Shown: piece by piece, positions 42,378-52,320 of the stretch
Position numbering within the stretch: the first letter of the stretch is position 1
Layout: each line of letters begins with the position of its first letter
Source: Candidatus Zhuqueibacterota bacterium
Lineage (GTDB): Bacteria > Zhuqueibacterota > QNDG01 > JABMRT01
Reading direction: 5' to 3'
Length of the DNA stretch: 64,000 bases
Assembly: GCA_013202295.1 (NCBI GenBank)
Contig: JABMRT010000088.1
Coordinates: forward strand, 1-64,000
Notes under the pieces: generated by a model
The model's database searches: none
What the model was told of the DNA's origin: nothing
Seen by the model: only the letters and a program-made list of their open reading frames with translations
Translations under genes and position numbers: made by a program

Positions 42378-45300
42378 TTATCCATTAGCAGCGACAGTGA
42401 AACACGTACCCTTATTTTTTTGGATCGATACCAAACCCTTCAGGTGATGCTCAGCAATACTGATCACGAGGTTCAAACCCATTGATTCCAAAGAGTGAAG
42501 ATCAAATTTTTTAGGCAAGCCCTTACCATTATCCTTTACAGAGAGTTGGACTTGATTGTTTTCCAATCGCTTTAAAGCAATTTTAATTTTATTATTCTTT
42601 TGTTTGGTATTTTGAAAGGGATGTTCAACTGCATTGCTGATAAGTTCGTGTACAATCAATCCCCAGTAAATTGCGCTATCTGCAACAACGCAGACTGGTT
42701 TGCAATCTGAATCAATCGTAATGTCATTCTCGTGGATCTGATAAACGTAATACAATGAACGTACATAGGATTGAATGAACTCTGCCAGATTAATATGCGA
42801 CGGATTGTCTAAGTGATAGATCCGGTCTTGGATCATATCTATGGTATGGATTCTTTGATATGCAGAATCAATGATTCGCTTTGAGTGTGGATCTTTAATA
42901 CGGTTACTTTGAAGTCGCAATAAACTGCAAATGATTTGAAGATTGGTATTAATCCGGAATTTCATTTCAGTTGACAATACTTCTTTATCTTGATTTAAAC
43001 GGTTGATTTCAATGTCAACAGTGCCTCGACCTTTAACAATACATTTTGTCTCATATATTTGTTGGAATTCTTCACCCTTCAACCGACGAATATGCATGTC
43101 TGCAATACGTGCACGATCCTGTTCATCAATATAGTTTGTGAAATCAGTTCCTAATAATTTGGGTAAAGAAATGCCAAGAAATAAAGGCACGCGATTATTT
43201 GCAAATAATATTTTACCATCTTGCAGGATCAGAATACCATCAGTGGCCAATTCGACAAGGTGCCTGTATTTCGCTTCACTTTCTTTTAAAGCCATTTGCG
43301 TCATCACGCGGTCTGTGATATCGTTACTCATATAAACAGTATGGGTCGTATTTCCTTCGTGGTCTTTAATTGGAAAAATGATTACATCTCTCCAAATGAT
43401 TTGTTCTGAAGGTGATGGCACTTGTATCGTACCTCGCCATTCAACTCCCTTACTAACAACCACTTCCTGGATTTCTGAAAATTTTGCCAATAACGGCGAG
43501 TCTTTTGGCACATAGGTATTCCAATGTTTTCCAATGATCATTTCAGAATCATAATGATATAATTCAAGATATTTTGGGTTTGCGTATTCAACAATTTGAT
43601 CTTTGTTTAAAACATTGATTGAACTGGTGCTCTGCTCAACAACAGATGATAATACTTTTAATTGTTTTTCCACAGCCTTCAATTCTGTAACATCTCGAGA
43701 TGTACTGCTGATGCGATATCCTTTACTAGTTTTTATAGGATTCACGATTATTTGAATCACTTTATGTTTCTGATCAGCACTGACAATCTCAAGTTCACGG
43801 ACTTCATTGAACCATGTTGCTTTTCCGGTGTTGCATACATCAAGATAGACAGTTTTTAATTCCCGTAGAGAAAATTGGTGTTGTTGTTCAATGAGTGATA
43901 GTTGAGCAAGAATTTCCCATATGGGTTTATGAATCGCATCTGATCTCTTGATAGCTGTCATAGATTCTTCACCCTTGTTCCATACAATAATAATCCCCTT
44001 TTCATCAGTCAGAATGATACCATCTGAGGATTGTTCAACCACACTACGAAAGCGTTCTTCGCTGTTCCGCAAGGCTTCTTCGGCCATTCTTCTATCCGTA
44101 ATATCGCTTATAAAATGAAGTGTTGCTGGTTGTCCTTCCCATTCAAAGACAATGGAATTGTTATATACCCATTTCATTTGTCCTTTTTTATCAATGATCC
44201 GTATTTCGTTTATAAGAGGTAGATCATCGCCATTTTGTCTTCTTTGCCGATGTTCCACGACTTTTGTAGTATCATCTGGATACAAAAACTTTTCGATTGA
44301 AGAATTTTCAATGTCATTTTTCGTATAATCCAGTAGTTCTATTGTTTTTTGATTGTAAAACATGATTTTCGAATTTTGTACGACAAGAATAGCCTCATTG
44401 GCGTTTTCAACCACCAGCCGGTATTTTTCTTCGCTCTGTTGGAGTGCAATTTCTGCTTTCTTGCGTTCAGTAATGTCGAGAGAAACATTGGCCAAATACA
44501 GCGGCTTATCCGTATCGGAATCCTTTACGGTGAATGTGGTAGAATGGACGTCAGTAAGTTCACCTGTTTTCAGGTTGCGGTATTGCAGATCACCTTCCCA
44601 GATACCCCCGCTCATTAGTGTGGGCAGCATCTCTTTCTCCACCAGATCAACCAGATGTTCAGGAATGACCTCCATAATGTGTGTCTGTTCGACTTCTTCG
44701 GGATCTATGCCGAGCATCCTGCCGCCGGCTTCATTCAGAAAAATCATTTTTCCTTCAAGCGTACCCAGGTTGACGAGTTCACTGCTGTGTCTTATCACGG
44801 CAGCAAGCTTCTCCATTTCCTCAATAGCACGCTTTCGCTCGGTAATATCAGAGAAAACGCCAAATGCAACACTCTTGCCCCCAATTTTCCGTGTTGTCGA
44901 GGCTCTGTCGATCAGCCATATCCATTTACCATCTTTCCGCTGAATACGATATTCGACCTCGTATTTCTTGTTGTTCATAAACAGTTGATTAAAAGCCTTT
45001 TGGACATGAATGACATCATCTTTATGAATTCGATTAAAAAATAATTCTTCTCCATTTTCATAGATTTCTTCAGGTGTATAACCATATACATTTTTCACGT
45101 TTGGACTGATATAGGTCGTTTTCCCATCCTCATCGGTTGCCCAGATGACAGAAGGAAGGTTTTCAATAAGCAGCCTGTTGTGTTCTTCACTTTCACGTAG
45201 AGCTGCTTCAGTCGCTTTAATGTCTGAAATATCTATGGCCAGACCAATAACATATTTTTTCTCATTGACTGTTACTTGCGTACCATTAGCCAAGAAGGGG

Positions 45301-47798
45301 ATGATTTCACCGGCTTTTGTAATAATTGAGTATTCAGCTTGAACAGACTCCCCCTGAAAAACTCTTGATAACTCCTTTCCAATACGTTTCTGGTCCTCAG
45401 GGATGATATGGGCCATAGAAGATTTACCTTTTAATTCCTCTGCTGTGTAACCAAGTATCTTCTCCCGATTCTTATTCCAGCGCATAATTGAACCTGTTTC
45501 ATCGATAATGAAGAAATCACCCGGTAATCCTTCAATAATGCCATTTAAGAATTGTTTCTCTTCTTGAAGAGCCAATTCCATCATTTTGCGTTCTGTGATA
45601 TCTTTGGTGATACCAATGAATGCAACAGGATTCCCAGCATCATCCTTTCGAATACTTGCAGACAATTCTCCGGGGAATTCGGACCCGTCTTTTCTGACAA
45701 GATCATATTCAACATTTCTTATTGAACCCATTGTGAACGTCTGATTCGTATTCTCAATGGCCCTTTGATGATCCCTTTTAGAAATTAATTGAAGAACATT
45801 CATTCCAATTAATTCATCAACAGAACCATACCCATGTAAAGCACACGTTGCTTCATTGCACTGTGTGATTATTCCCTCACCATCTGTCACCGTAATAGCA
45901 TCTGGAGATGAATTGATAATGTCCCTAAGTTTCTTTTCACTTTCCCTTATAGCTTTTTCAGCTTCTTTTCTTTCAGTGACATCTCGAATTGCTGTAACTC
46001 GAATCGAACGACCATCAAGCATTATCGATCTGCCACGTGCCTCAACATGAAAAATTGAACCATCTTTCCGTATGGCTTCATGTTCATAATCTTCCTCAAT
46101 CGCGGTTTTGATGTTATCAATCACAATCTTGTGGGAGGAAGGCGCCACGAATTTCATAACCTCCATGCCAATCATCTCATCCCTTGTATAACCAAGCACA
46201 GTAGCCATTTGTTGGTTTACATCAATAACTTTACCCTTATCTGTGAATGCGATTCCTTCAAAAGTGGATTCAGATAGCCTTCTGAGCCTGTTTTCACTTT
46301 CCAATATTGCCTGCTCAGCATGTTTCCGCTCTGTAATATCTCTTAAAATGGCTTGAATGTAAGTCACTCCTTTTAAAAACAATGGATTTAAACTCACTTC
46401 AGCGTCAAAGGGTGTCTCATCATGCTTTGTGTGCTTCCATTCAAAAATCTGATGTTCTCCAGCCTCTGTTTTATAAATTTTTTCAAGCGCCTTCTCTTTA
46501 GAATTTCGATTATCTGGTTGTTTTAAAGGCGAAAAATCATGAGGTGTGCGTCCGATAATTTGATCTTTTTTACATCCAAATATTTTAAGTGTTTGCGCAT
46601 TGCAATCAATAATTTTGTCACATTTCATAATAAAAATTGCATCATTGGTCGATTCAAAAAGTAACCGATATTTTTCTTCGTTTGCCAATAGATCGGCATC
46701 TAATTTTTGTCTCTCCATTGCATTGGCAAAAATCTGGGAAACAATCTTCAATAAAACGATCTGTTCATCCGGCCATACGATATCTTTTGAACTGGATGCC
46801 AAACCCAAAACACCAATTAATTTCTTTCCATGCTGAATTGGCACCTCTAATCCGGATTGGATCATGGCCGTCTTCAATATCTCGATCATATATTCTTCAG
46901 TCTCTGGAATTTTATCTATATTTGAAATCGATTGAACTTTACACCTTTTTATCTTTTTTGTCCACCATGGAAGCTTATCAGTTGAAATATTTTGCATTTT
47001 TGACTTCATATCTTTCAGCCTATCCCAGTGCCACTCTGCAACACAGGAGAGCTCACTATGATCTTCAGATAATTGCAATACATAACTTCTATCACAACCT
47101 GTTACGCTACTGATTTGTTTAAGTGAAGCTTCGAATTCGGTATAAATCTCCTCAGTATGCAGGTTGATATATCTAGTAGAAATTTCAGCAATTAATTGTT
47201 CAAAATTTAATCGAAATTGAATTTCATTCTCTGCTTTTTTCCGATCAGTTATATCTCGGATAACTGCCAGTATGTGTTCTTTTTCACCAATCTCAGCGAC
47301 ACGAAGCGTCACTTCACTGTCGAACAACTCACCTGATTTTCTTTTGGAGTACCAGTTAAAAACTTGAGTTGTCTCCTTACTAGCTTCTTGAATCCAGTAG
47401 TCTATGTTCTGATCAGAATCGATCATACTACTTGCACTAAGATCATTGAAATACATTCCAATTAACTTCTTCGGATTGTATCCGAAAATAGATTTCACGG
47501 CTTCATTGGCCTCAAGGATTTTCCCAGTATCCTTATCAAGTATTAAAATCGCTTCACTTGCCGCGTTAAGAATTTGTTGGTACTTTAATTCCTGCTCCTG
47601 CATCTGTTTTTGAGTTGAGTGTTTATATAGTGCGATCTCTATTTGGGCACGAAGCTCCTTAATATCATTCAGAGGTTTAGAAATATATCCATAAGGTTGT
47701 ACTGTTTTTATTTCATTTAATGTTTTTTCATCCCCATAAGCAGTTATAAAAATAACAGGTATCTTATATTTAGCAGCAATCTTCTCTGTTGTCTTGAT
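42378..47798 (-). CDS. Giant multi-PAS/GAF histidine-kinase-like protein (HisKA_2/HATPase type); in-frame C-terminal part of a frameshifted REC-PAS-kinase
   Basis: Eleven PAS cores and one GAF recognised; HATPase LIVHELISNAVEHPF and DNGKGLP; open frame upstream of Met 47603 encodes the second half of a REC domain (IKTTEKIAAKYKIPVIFITAYGDEKTLNEIKTVQPYGYISKP...ALYKH). Confidence 0.9.
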   Translation of the reverse strand: MKTTEKIAAKYKIPVIFITAYGDEKTLNEIKTVQPYGYISKPLNDIKELRAQIEIALYKHSTQKQMQEQELKYQQILNAASEAILILDKDTGKILEANEAVKSIFGYNPKKLIGMYFNDLSASSMIDSDQNIDYWIQEASKETTQVFNWYSKRKSGELFDSEVTLRVAEIGEKEHILAVIRDITDRKKAENEIQFRLNFEQLIAEISTRYINLHTEEIYTEFEASLKQISSVTGCDRSYVLQLSEDHSELSCVAEWHWDRLKDMKSKMQNISTDKLPWWTKKIKRCKVQSISNIDKIPETEEYMIEILKTAMIQSGLEVPIQHGKKLIGVLGLASSSKDIVWPDEQIVLLKIVSQIFANAMERQKLDADLLANEEKYRLLFESTNDAIFIMKCDKIIDCNAQTLKIFGCKKDQIIGRTPHDFSPLKQPDNRNSKEKALEKIYKTEAGEHQIFEWKHTKHDETPFDAEVSLNPLFLKGVTYIQAILRDITERKHAEQAILESENRLRRLSESTFEGIAFTDKGKVIDVNQQMATVLGYTRDEMIGMEVMKFVAPSSHKIVIDNIKTAIEEDYEHEAIRKDGSIFHVEARGRSIMLDGRSIRVTAIRDVTERKEAEKAIRESEKKLRDIINSSPDAITVTDGEGIITQCNEATCALHGYGSVDELIGMNVLQLISKRDHQRAIENTNQTFTMGSIRNVEYDLVRKDGSEFPGELSASIRKDDAGNPVAFIGITKDITERKMMELALQEEKQFLNGIIEGLPGDFFIIDETGSIMRWNKNREKILGYTAEELKGKSSMAHIIPEDQKRIGKELSRVFQGESVQAEYSIITKAGEIIPFLANGTQVTVNEKKYVIGLAIDISDIKATEAALRESEEHNRLLIENLPSVIWATDEDGKTTYISPNVKNVYGYTPEEIYENGEELFFNRIHKDDVIHVQKAFNQLFMNNKKYEVEYRIQRKDGKWIWLIDRASTTRKIGGKSVAFGVFSDITERKRAIEEMEKLAAVIRHSSELVNLGTLEGKMIFLNEAGGRMLGIDPEEVEQTHIMEVIPEHLVDLVEKEMLPTLMSGGIWEGDLQYRNLKTGELTDVHSTTFTVKDSDTDKPLYLANVSLDITERKKAEIALQQSEEKYRLVVENANEAILVVQNSKIMFYNQKTIELLDYTKNDIENSSIEKFLYPDDTTKVVEHRQRRQNGDDLPLINEIRIIDKKGQMKWVYNNSIVFEWEGQPATLHFISDITDRRMAEEALRNSEERFRSVVEQSSDGIILTDEKGIIIVWNKGEESMTAIKRSDAIHKPIWEILAQLSLIEQQHQFSLRELKTVYLDVCNTGKATWFNEVRELEIVSADQKHKVIQIIVNPIKTSKGYRISSTSRDVTELKAVEKQLKVLSSVVEQSTSSINVLNKDQIVEYANPKYLELYHYDSEMIIGKHWNTYVPKDSPLLAKFSEIQEVVVSKGVEWRGTIQVPSPSEQIIWRDVIIFPIKDHEGNTTHTVYMSNDITDRVMTQMALKESEAKYRHLVELATDGILILQDGKILFANNRVPLFLGISLPKLLGTDFTNYIDEQDRARIADMHIRRLKGEEFQQIYETKCIVKGRGTVDIEINRLNQDKEVLSTEMKFRINTNLQIICSLLRLQSNRIKDPHSKRIIDSAYQRIHTIDMIQDRIYHLDNPSHINLAEFIQSYVRSLYYVYQIHENDITIDSDCKPVCVVADSAIYWGLIVHELISNAVEHPFQNTKQKNNKIKIALKRLENNQVQLSVKDNGKGLPKKFDLHSLESMGLNLVISIAEHHLKGLVSIQKNKGTCFTVAANG

Positions 47799-47989
47799 CC
47801 ATCCAATTTTCCAGATAGCATTATATCCATAAGTATTAAGTCGGGTTGAGAATTCTCAAGATATTTTAATGTGGCTTCTCCAGATGAAATTGTATCCATG
47901 ATATGGTATCCAACGGTTTCAAGTTTCTGCTGAATATCCAGTGCGATGACCACATCATCTTCAACGATTAATATTTTGGATGTTTCCAT
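47744..47989 (-). pseudogene. N-terminal half of REC domain, frameshifted relative to the kinase ORF
   Basis: METSKILIVEDDVVIALDIQQKLETVGYHIMDTISSGEATLKYLENSQPDLILMDIMLSGKLDG then loses homology; restoring 1 nt near 47799-47800 joins both frames. Confidence 0.85.
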
Positions 47990-48343
47990 ATTCTTTTGCC
48001 CTTCATTTTAACCTGAAGCAGAAACGGAGAAATTAGAATATGCGACACTCTTGGTGTATAAAAATTATCAACTTATTAATTATGGATATTTTTTTTGGTT
48101 AAATCAATAGGAAATTAATATTTGGATAAAATGGGATCATTTAACCGGGATATCCGGCGCTGAATAAATTTATTAAAAATGAAGACAAACTACTTTTAAC
48201 ATCCTCAAAAAGTAACTCCAATGCCTATGATGATGTTTAATAAATTCAAACATGGATGTGAAAATCAATGTGGATTATCATGAAAATGTTAGGTTTGATT
48301 TCTCTTGCAAGAACGCTGCATATAACAGGTGTGATTGGATAAG

Positions 48344-48378
48344 AAAAAGGGTGACTGATAATTCAATCACCCCTTTTA
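48344..48378 (-). terminator. Rho-independent terminator after 48386..48733
   Basis: AAAAGGGGTGA...TCACCCTTTTTCTT on minus strand. Confidence 0.7.
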
Positions 48379-48385
48379 AAAGTAC

Positions 48386-48733
48386 TTAACAACTGATGGA
48401 CTTTTCAGGTAGAAAAGTCTGTCTCACATGATCCCAACCAGGAAATGGCGGAAAATTACGGTCATCAATATAGACGTTGGCCATAATTTTGGAATACCCG
48501 GGTTTATGACGTCGGACCACATTCTTGTTAATCGCATCAGGCCGAAATCCTCGATTCTCAAACCATTCTATAATTGGGGCCAGCCTAGGTGCAACCCTGC
48601 ATGTGTAGATGATGATTTTATGACCTTTGTTTTGTAAATCCTTAAGTGTATTTACTGCACCTGGGATCTCTGGCCCGATCTCAGGATACTCATGTTCGAC
48701 GATAGTCCCGTCGAAATCGATTGCGAAAATCAT
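48386..48733 (-). CDS. Small HAD-superfamily hydrolase (paralog of 5073..5465)
   Basis: IFAIDFDGTIVEHEYPEIGPEIPGAVNTLKDLQNKGHKIIIYTCR...DAINKNV. Confidence 0.8.
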   Translation of the reverse strand: MIFAIDFDGTIVEHEYPEIGPEIPGAVNTLKDLQNKGHKIIIYTCRVAPRLAPIIEWFENRGFRPDAINKNVVRRHKPGYSKIMANVYIDDRNFPPFPGWDHVRQTFLPEKSISC

Positions 48734-49088
48734 TTTCCCCCTCTTTCTTCGTCTCTCCTCGTTTGACAGGATGTGGCATTTGTGATATCTGAATTAGCAA
48801 AAACATTGCCAAAATGGAAATGGTGAAATTTAGCCTCAATTTGGACGGGAGATCTGACTATAGGAGGAAGTCGCGGTTTATTTCTGACCATATTCCGGTC
48901 ACATATCATCCAGCCGGAGTAAAAACCGGGAGATGCCTGTATATAACTGGAAGCCCGCAATGAACCGTTTCTCAATTGAATACGAAAATCGGTTTCCGGT
49001 GGAATAAAAATGTTGTTACACAAAAATATTTACGGAGTCGGTGCCGAGAGATTGAGGCGGAATGTTCTTTATATATTTACCAATGTTT

Positions 49089-49214
49089 TTCTAACGGCTT
49101 GACTAACTGGTTTTAAAACTAAACGAATACTTGCTTTGAAAAAACAATTCCACAAAGAGTAAAATTAAAAAAACAAACATGCTTTTTAAAATCCAGTTCA
49201 GCCAATTGATATGT
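49089..49214 (-). repeat. attC-like recombination site 1
   Basis: Minus strand ACATATC...GTTAGAA ends; imperfect inverted arms; about 70% identical by eye to 53782..53906. Confidence 0.55.
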
Positions 49215-49229
49215 GCTATATTACTTGAT

Positions 49230-50273
49230 TTAAATATCTTCATCGATATTAAATGTTGGGTATTCTCTTATTACTTTTATTGCATCATCGTATGACATTT
49301 CTCCTTTTTCGACCCCATCATAATAGTAATTCCAAATAATATATTTAAGATGAAGAGAATCTCTGCCAAACTTAAAAATATCTTCCATTGTCAGATAACC
49401 GTCTTCATGAATTGGTTCATCAACGCCATTTCTTATGTCATTTTTATGATGCTTATACGAACAATCTTGAACCGAGCAAAATAGTGTCAGTTTATCTTTA
49501 TATTCATCATACATTGGGTAAGTCACTTTTCTCATCCAACGTCGATATGGAAGAATATCTGGACCACCCATAAAAATTCCGTAATAAATTATCGTATCTG
49601 CTATTTGTCGTAAATACTCATTACCATCACCCAGGAAATTTGAATACCAAAAAACATTACTATTTGGGATGCCATTATGAAGGCCAATTAAAATTTTAAT
49701 CAGTGCATCTCTGTATTTCTCGTCTGTATATTTATGTATTTCGAATCCCTCTTTAGTAACATTTAGTGAAGATTCCTGAATTGCGATACCTTCAAAGTTT
49801 GGGTGTGTATCAAATTGCTCTCCAATTGCTTTTCCTAAAGCAACAAATCGCTCAACAACATACGGATCCCAACGAATAGGACAGTATCCTGCCTCCTTAG
49901 AATAATATTCATAATCAGATAAATATTCTGGCATAGCTCCTTTTTCTCCAAAAGAAACATCGATAAGAAAAACAACAAGTTGCTTGTCACGTGCACTTAA
50001 GAAATCTAAGTCTTTCTCAATTTGTGAAAAATCATATACATTCTTTTCAGGCTCTAAATGTCTCCAAAGATATCTTTTATTTACTCCCTGAACTGATGGT
50101 TCATTCAAGTATTTGATGTCTTTCATTTGTTCATACGGACTAAGGGCAACATAATGGCCTGGGTTATACTTTTTTTCTAATTTTCTATTTGTACAACTAA
50201 ATAAATGAATTAATAATGCTGAAAATACTATTACTCGAAATGTTGTCAAAATTTTTGTTTTATTATTTCTCAA
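49230..50273 (-). CDS. Lipoprotein, putative glycoside-hydrolase-like (TIM-barrel) protein
   Basis: Lipobox LIHLFSC; VNKRYLWRHLEPEKNVYDFSQIEKDLDFLSARDKQLVVFL. Confidence 0.6.
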   Translation of the reverse strand: MRNNKTKILTTFRVIVFSALLIHLFSCTNRKLEKKYNPGHYVALSPYEQMKDIKYLNEPSVQGVNKRYLWRHLEPEKNVYDFSQIEKDLDFLSARDKQLVVFLIDVSFGEKGAMPEYLSDYEYYSKEAGYCPIRWDPYVVERFVALGKAIGEQFDTHPNFEGIAIQESSLNVTKEGFEIHKYTDEKYRDALIKILIGLHNGIPNSNVFWYSNFLGDGNEYLRQIADTIIYYGIFMGGPDILPYRRWMRKVTYPMYDEYKDKLTLFCSVQDCSYKHHKNDIRNGVDEPIHEDGYLTMEDIFKFGRDSLHLKYIIWNYYYDGVEKGEMSYDDAIKVIREYPTFNIDEDI

Positions 50274-50312
50274 AATTCAATTCTCCATTTAGAAATGGTG
50301 TGTTACTGTTAC

Positions 50313-50443
50313 GCTTAACGATGGTTATAAGGGGACGAAAACCCTACGGCGATGTGTTTCGCGTCGCCAGCACCTGAGCCCGAATTAAAACCTGAACATG
50401 CAACCGGAACGCGTTTGCGTTCCGTTGCATGCCCGGGTTATAC
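50313..50443 (-). repeat. attC-like recombination site 3 (weaker)
   Basis: Minus strand GTATAAC...GTTAAGC ends (GTTRRRY match), partially complementary arms; 131 bp; immediately after stop of 50453 gene. Confidence 0.4.
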
Positions 50444-50452
50444 GCGATTTTT

Positions 50453-52306
50453 TTAGTTACTTATAACTGGTAAAGTGATTTTCGAAGCCAATTGGCTATT
50501 TCGGTAAATTGTTATTTCAGGGACAGGTTTTTCCTCTAGTATCTCATCCCATTTTTCATTTGCGCAACTAATACTGACGCGAATTCGATGCCCTTTGTTA
50601 AATATGTTAGAGAGCGGCATTAAATCGAATTTAAGTTCAACAGGTTGGTCTTCTGGAATTGGCATTATATCTTCCTCAAAATGACGATGATACGGTAAAT
50701 CCATATTATCAAAAGGTGGTTTTGCTTCCTTTCGATGTGAAGCCCGTAAACAACCATCTGTGATTAAATAAGATTTGCCATCATTATCAATTTCTTCCAG
50801 ATAAACATAAAAATTACCGTCACCAAAACTTGAAGATACAAAAAGTGTAACAACAGGACTTCCGATAACGGTCACGTCTGTATCCAGAAGAGGTGTTGTA
50901 TAAGTTAAACTCTTTAGGTCGTTTGGGGTCATATCCGGAGCGTTGAGATTTTGAATCGGCGCCCGAGGAAGGTGGATTTTACCAATACTGGTGCTGTAAT
51001 CTACTTTGTAAATATCCTTGCATATTTTATCTGCTGAAATCTTTACTGACAAACCACCATCATTAACAGATGAAACACTCTCTGATTGTCCTCCCGAAAA
51101 ATAGTAGTCTGCCTGGTCAATTTTTGGGAGCGGCCACCTATTCGTGCTGTGCCAGGTATATTCACCCGGATTATTTATAACAGCGTATAAAATTGCAGGC
51201 TCCTCCATAATCCCATTAACGATGTCCTTTAGCCAATAGTCGAACCAACGCAATTGTTCAATGGTGTATAATTTATAACGCTCAGTACGTACAGTGGAGT
51301 CTAAATCGGAATGAGCCCAGGGTCCTATAACAAGTTTCTGTGGATTTTTCAGATTTCTGAAATATTGAAACACATCACGGGGAAAGCCATCAAACCAGCC
51401 AGCCCAATGATAGACAGCAATGGAAGATGAGCTTATTCGCTTGATATGGGACATCGGGTTGTCCAATGTCCAGGGTTTTGTTATTTCACCCTCGCTATCA
51501 TGAAAAGGGAAATTAGCCATAAGTATTGGATCTACATTTTCTCGATGTTGTTCTCTTGCAGCAGCTGTGTAAACACCATCTACATCCTCATCCACGTGAA
51601 TAAACGGCGCCTCAAAATCCTGCCATTTAAAATTTTTGCTGACCATTTCAAGAATAATTTTACGAAGAATTCCACCTGGATAAATGAGCTGATATAGATC
51701 AAAGGCCCCCATTGAAGGAAAAATAGCTTTCAAATGCGGCGGGGAAAGAGAAGCAGTCATTAATTGGATATGTGCGCTGTATGAATGTCCGAACATACCC
51801 ACATTGCTATCACACCATGATTGACTTGCCAGCCATTCAATAATATCGTAACCATCCTTTGCCTCCTCCATGGAAACCGGACCTGTTACTTGTCCGAATG
51901 AGGCGCCTCTTCCCCTACTATCTACAATAGCGATAATGTAACCGTGACGCACGAGCGTTTGCAAAGATGTGCTTCGGTCCACCATTGAGATCACTTTCCC
52001 ATTTTCCATTCTTGCCCGCAAATACGAATAATAATTCAAGAGTGCTGGTAGTGGATTTTCTTCTACTTTTCCATCTATTGTGGGGCGGATGATATCGATA
52101 GCAATTTTGACACTATCGCGCATGGTGACGTATTTTGATGTACGTTCCCAACCATTATATTTTTCTTCCGAGTAGCCTTCGTATTTTCCAAATTCAGATA
52201 TGGCGCCCGGTTTCGGGGATTTTGTTTTTTCAAAAGAAATCACACCGAATAGAAGAAGAACCAATATATATAGAAAAATCTTTTGCCATTGCTTAGACGT
52301 AATCAT
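50453..52306 (-). CDS. CocE/NonD family (X-Pro dipeptidyl-peptidase-like) hydrolase
   Basis: GMFGHSYSAHIQLMTAS nucleophile elbow; YVTMRDSVKIAIDIIRP; C-terminal jelly-roll RIRVSISCAN. Confidence 0.87.
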   Translation of the reverse strand: MITSKQWQKIFLYILVLLLFGVISFEKTKSPKPGAISEFGKYEGYSEEKYNGWERTSKYVTMRDSVKIAIDIIRPTIDGKVEENPLPALLNYYSYLRARMENGKVISMVDRSTSLQTLVRHGYIIAIVDSRGRGASFGQVTGPVSMEEAKDGYDIIEWLASQSWCDSNVGMFGHSYSAHIQLMTASLSPPHLKAIFPSMGAFDLYQLIYPGGILRKIILEMVSKNFKWQDFEAPFIHVDEDVDGVYTAAAREQHRENVDPILMANFPFHDSEGEITKPWTLDNPMSHIKRISSSSIAVYHWAGWFDGFPRDVFQYFRNLKNPQKLVIGPWAHSDLDSTVRTERYKLYTIEQLRWFDYWLKDIVNGIMEEPAILYAVINNPGEYTWHSTNRWPLPKIDQADYYFSGGQSESVSSVNDGGLSVKISADKICKDIYKVDYSTSIGKIHLPRAPIQNLNAPDMTPNDLKSLTYTTPLLDTDVTVIGSPVVTLFVSSSFGDGNFYVYLEEIDNDGKSYLITDGCLRASHRKEAKPPFDNMDLPYHRHFEEDIMPIPEDQPVELKFDLMPLSNIFNKGHRIRVSISCANEKWDEILEEKPVPEITIYRNSQLASKITLPVISN

Positions 52307-52320
52307 AAGCGCCTCCTGAT

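Noticed and set aside
48730-49023. 97-aa ORF between the HAD gene and attC1
   Set aside because: No recognisable domain, odd composition, overlaps the HAD start. Not supported as a gene, although it could be cassette remnant sequence.
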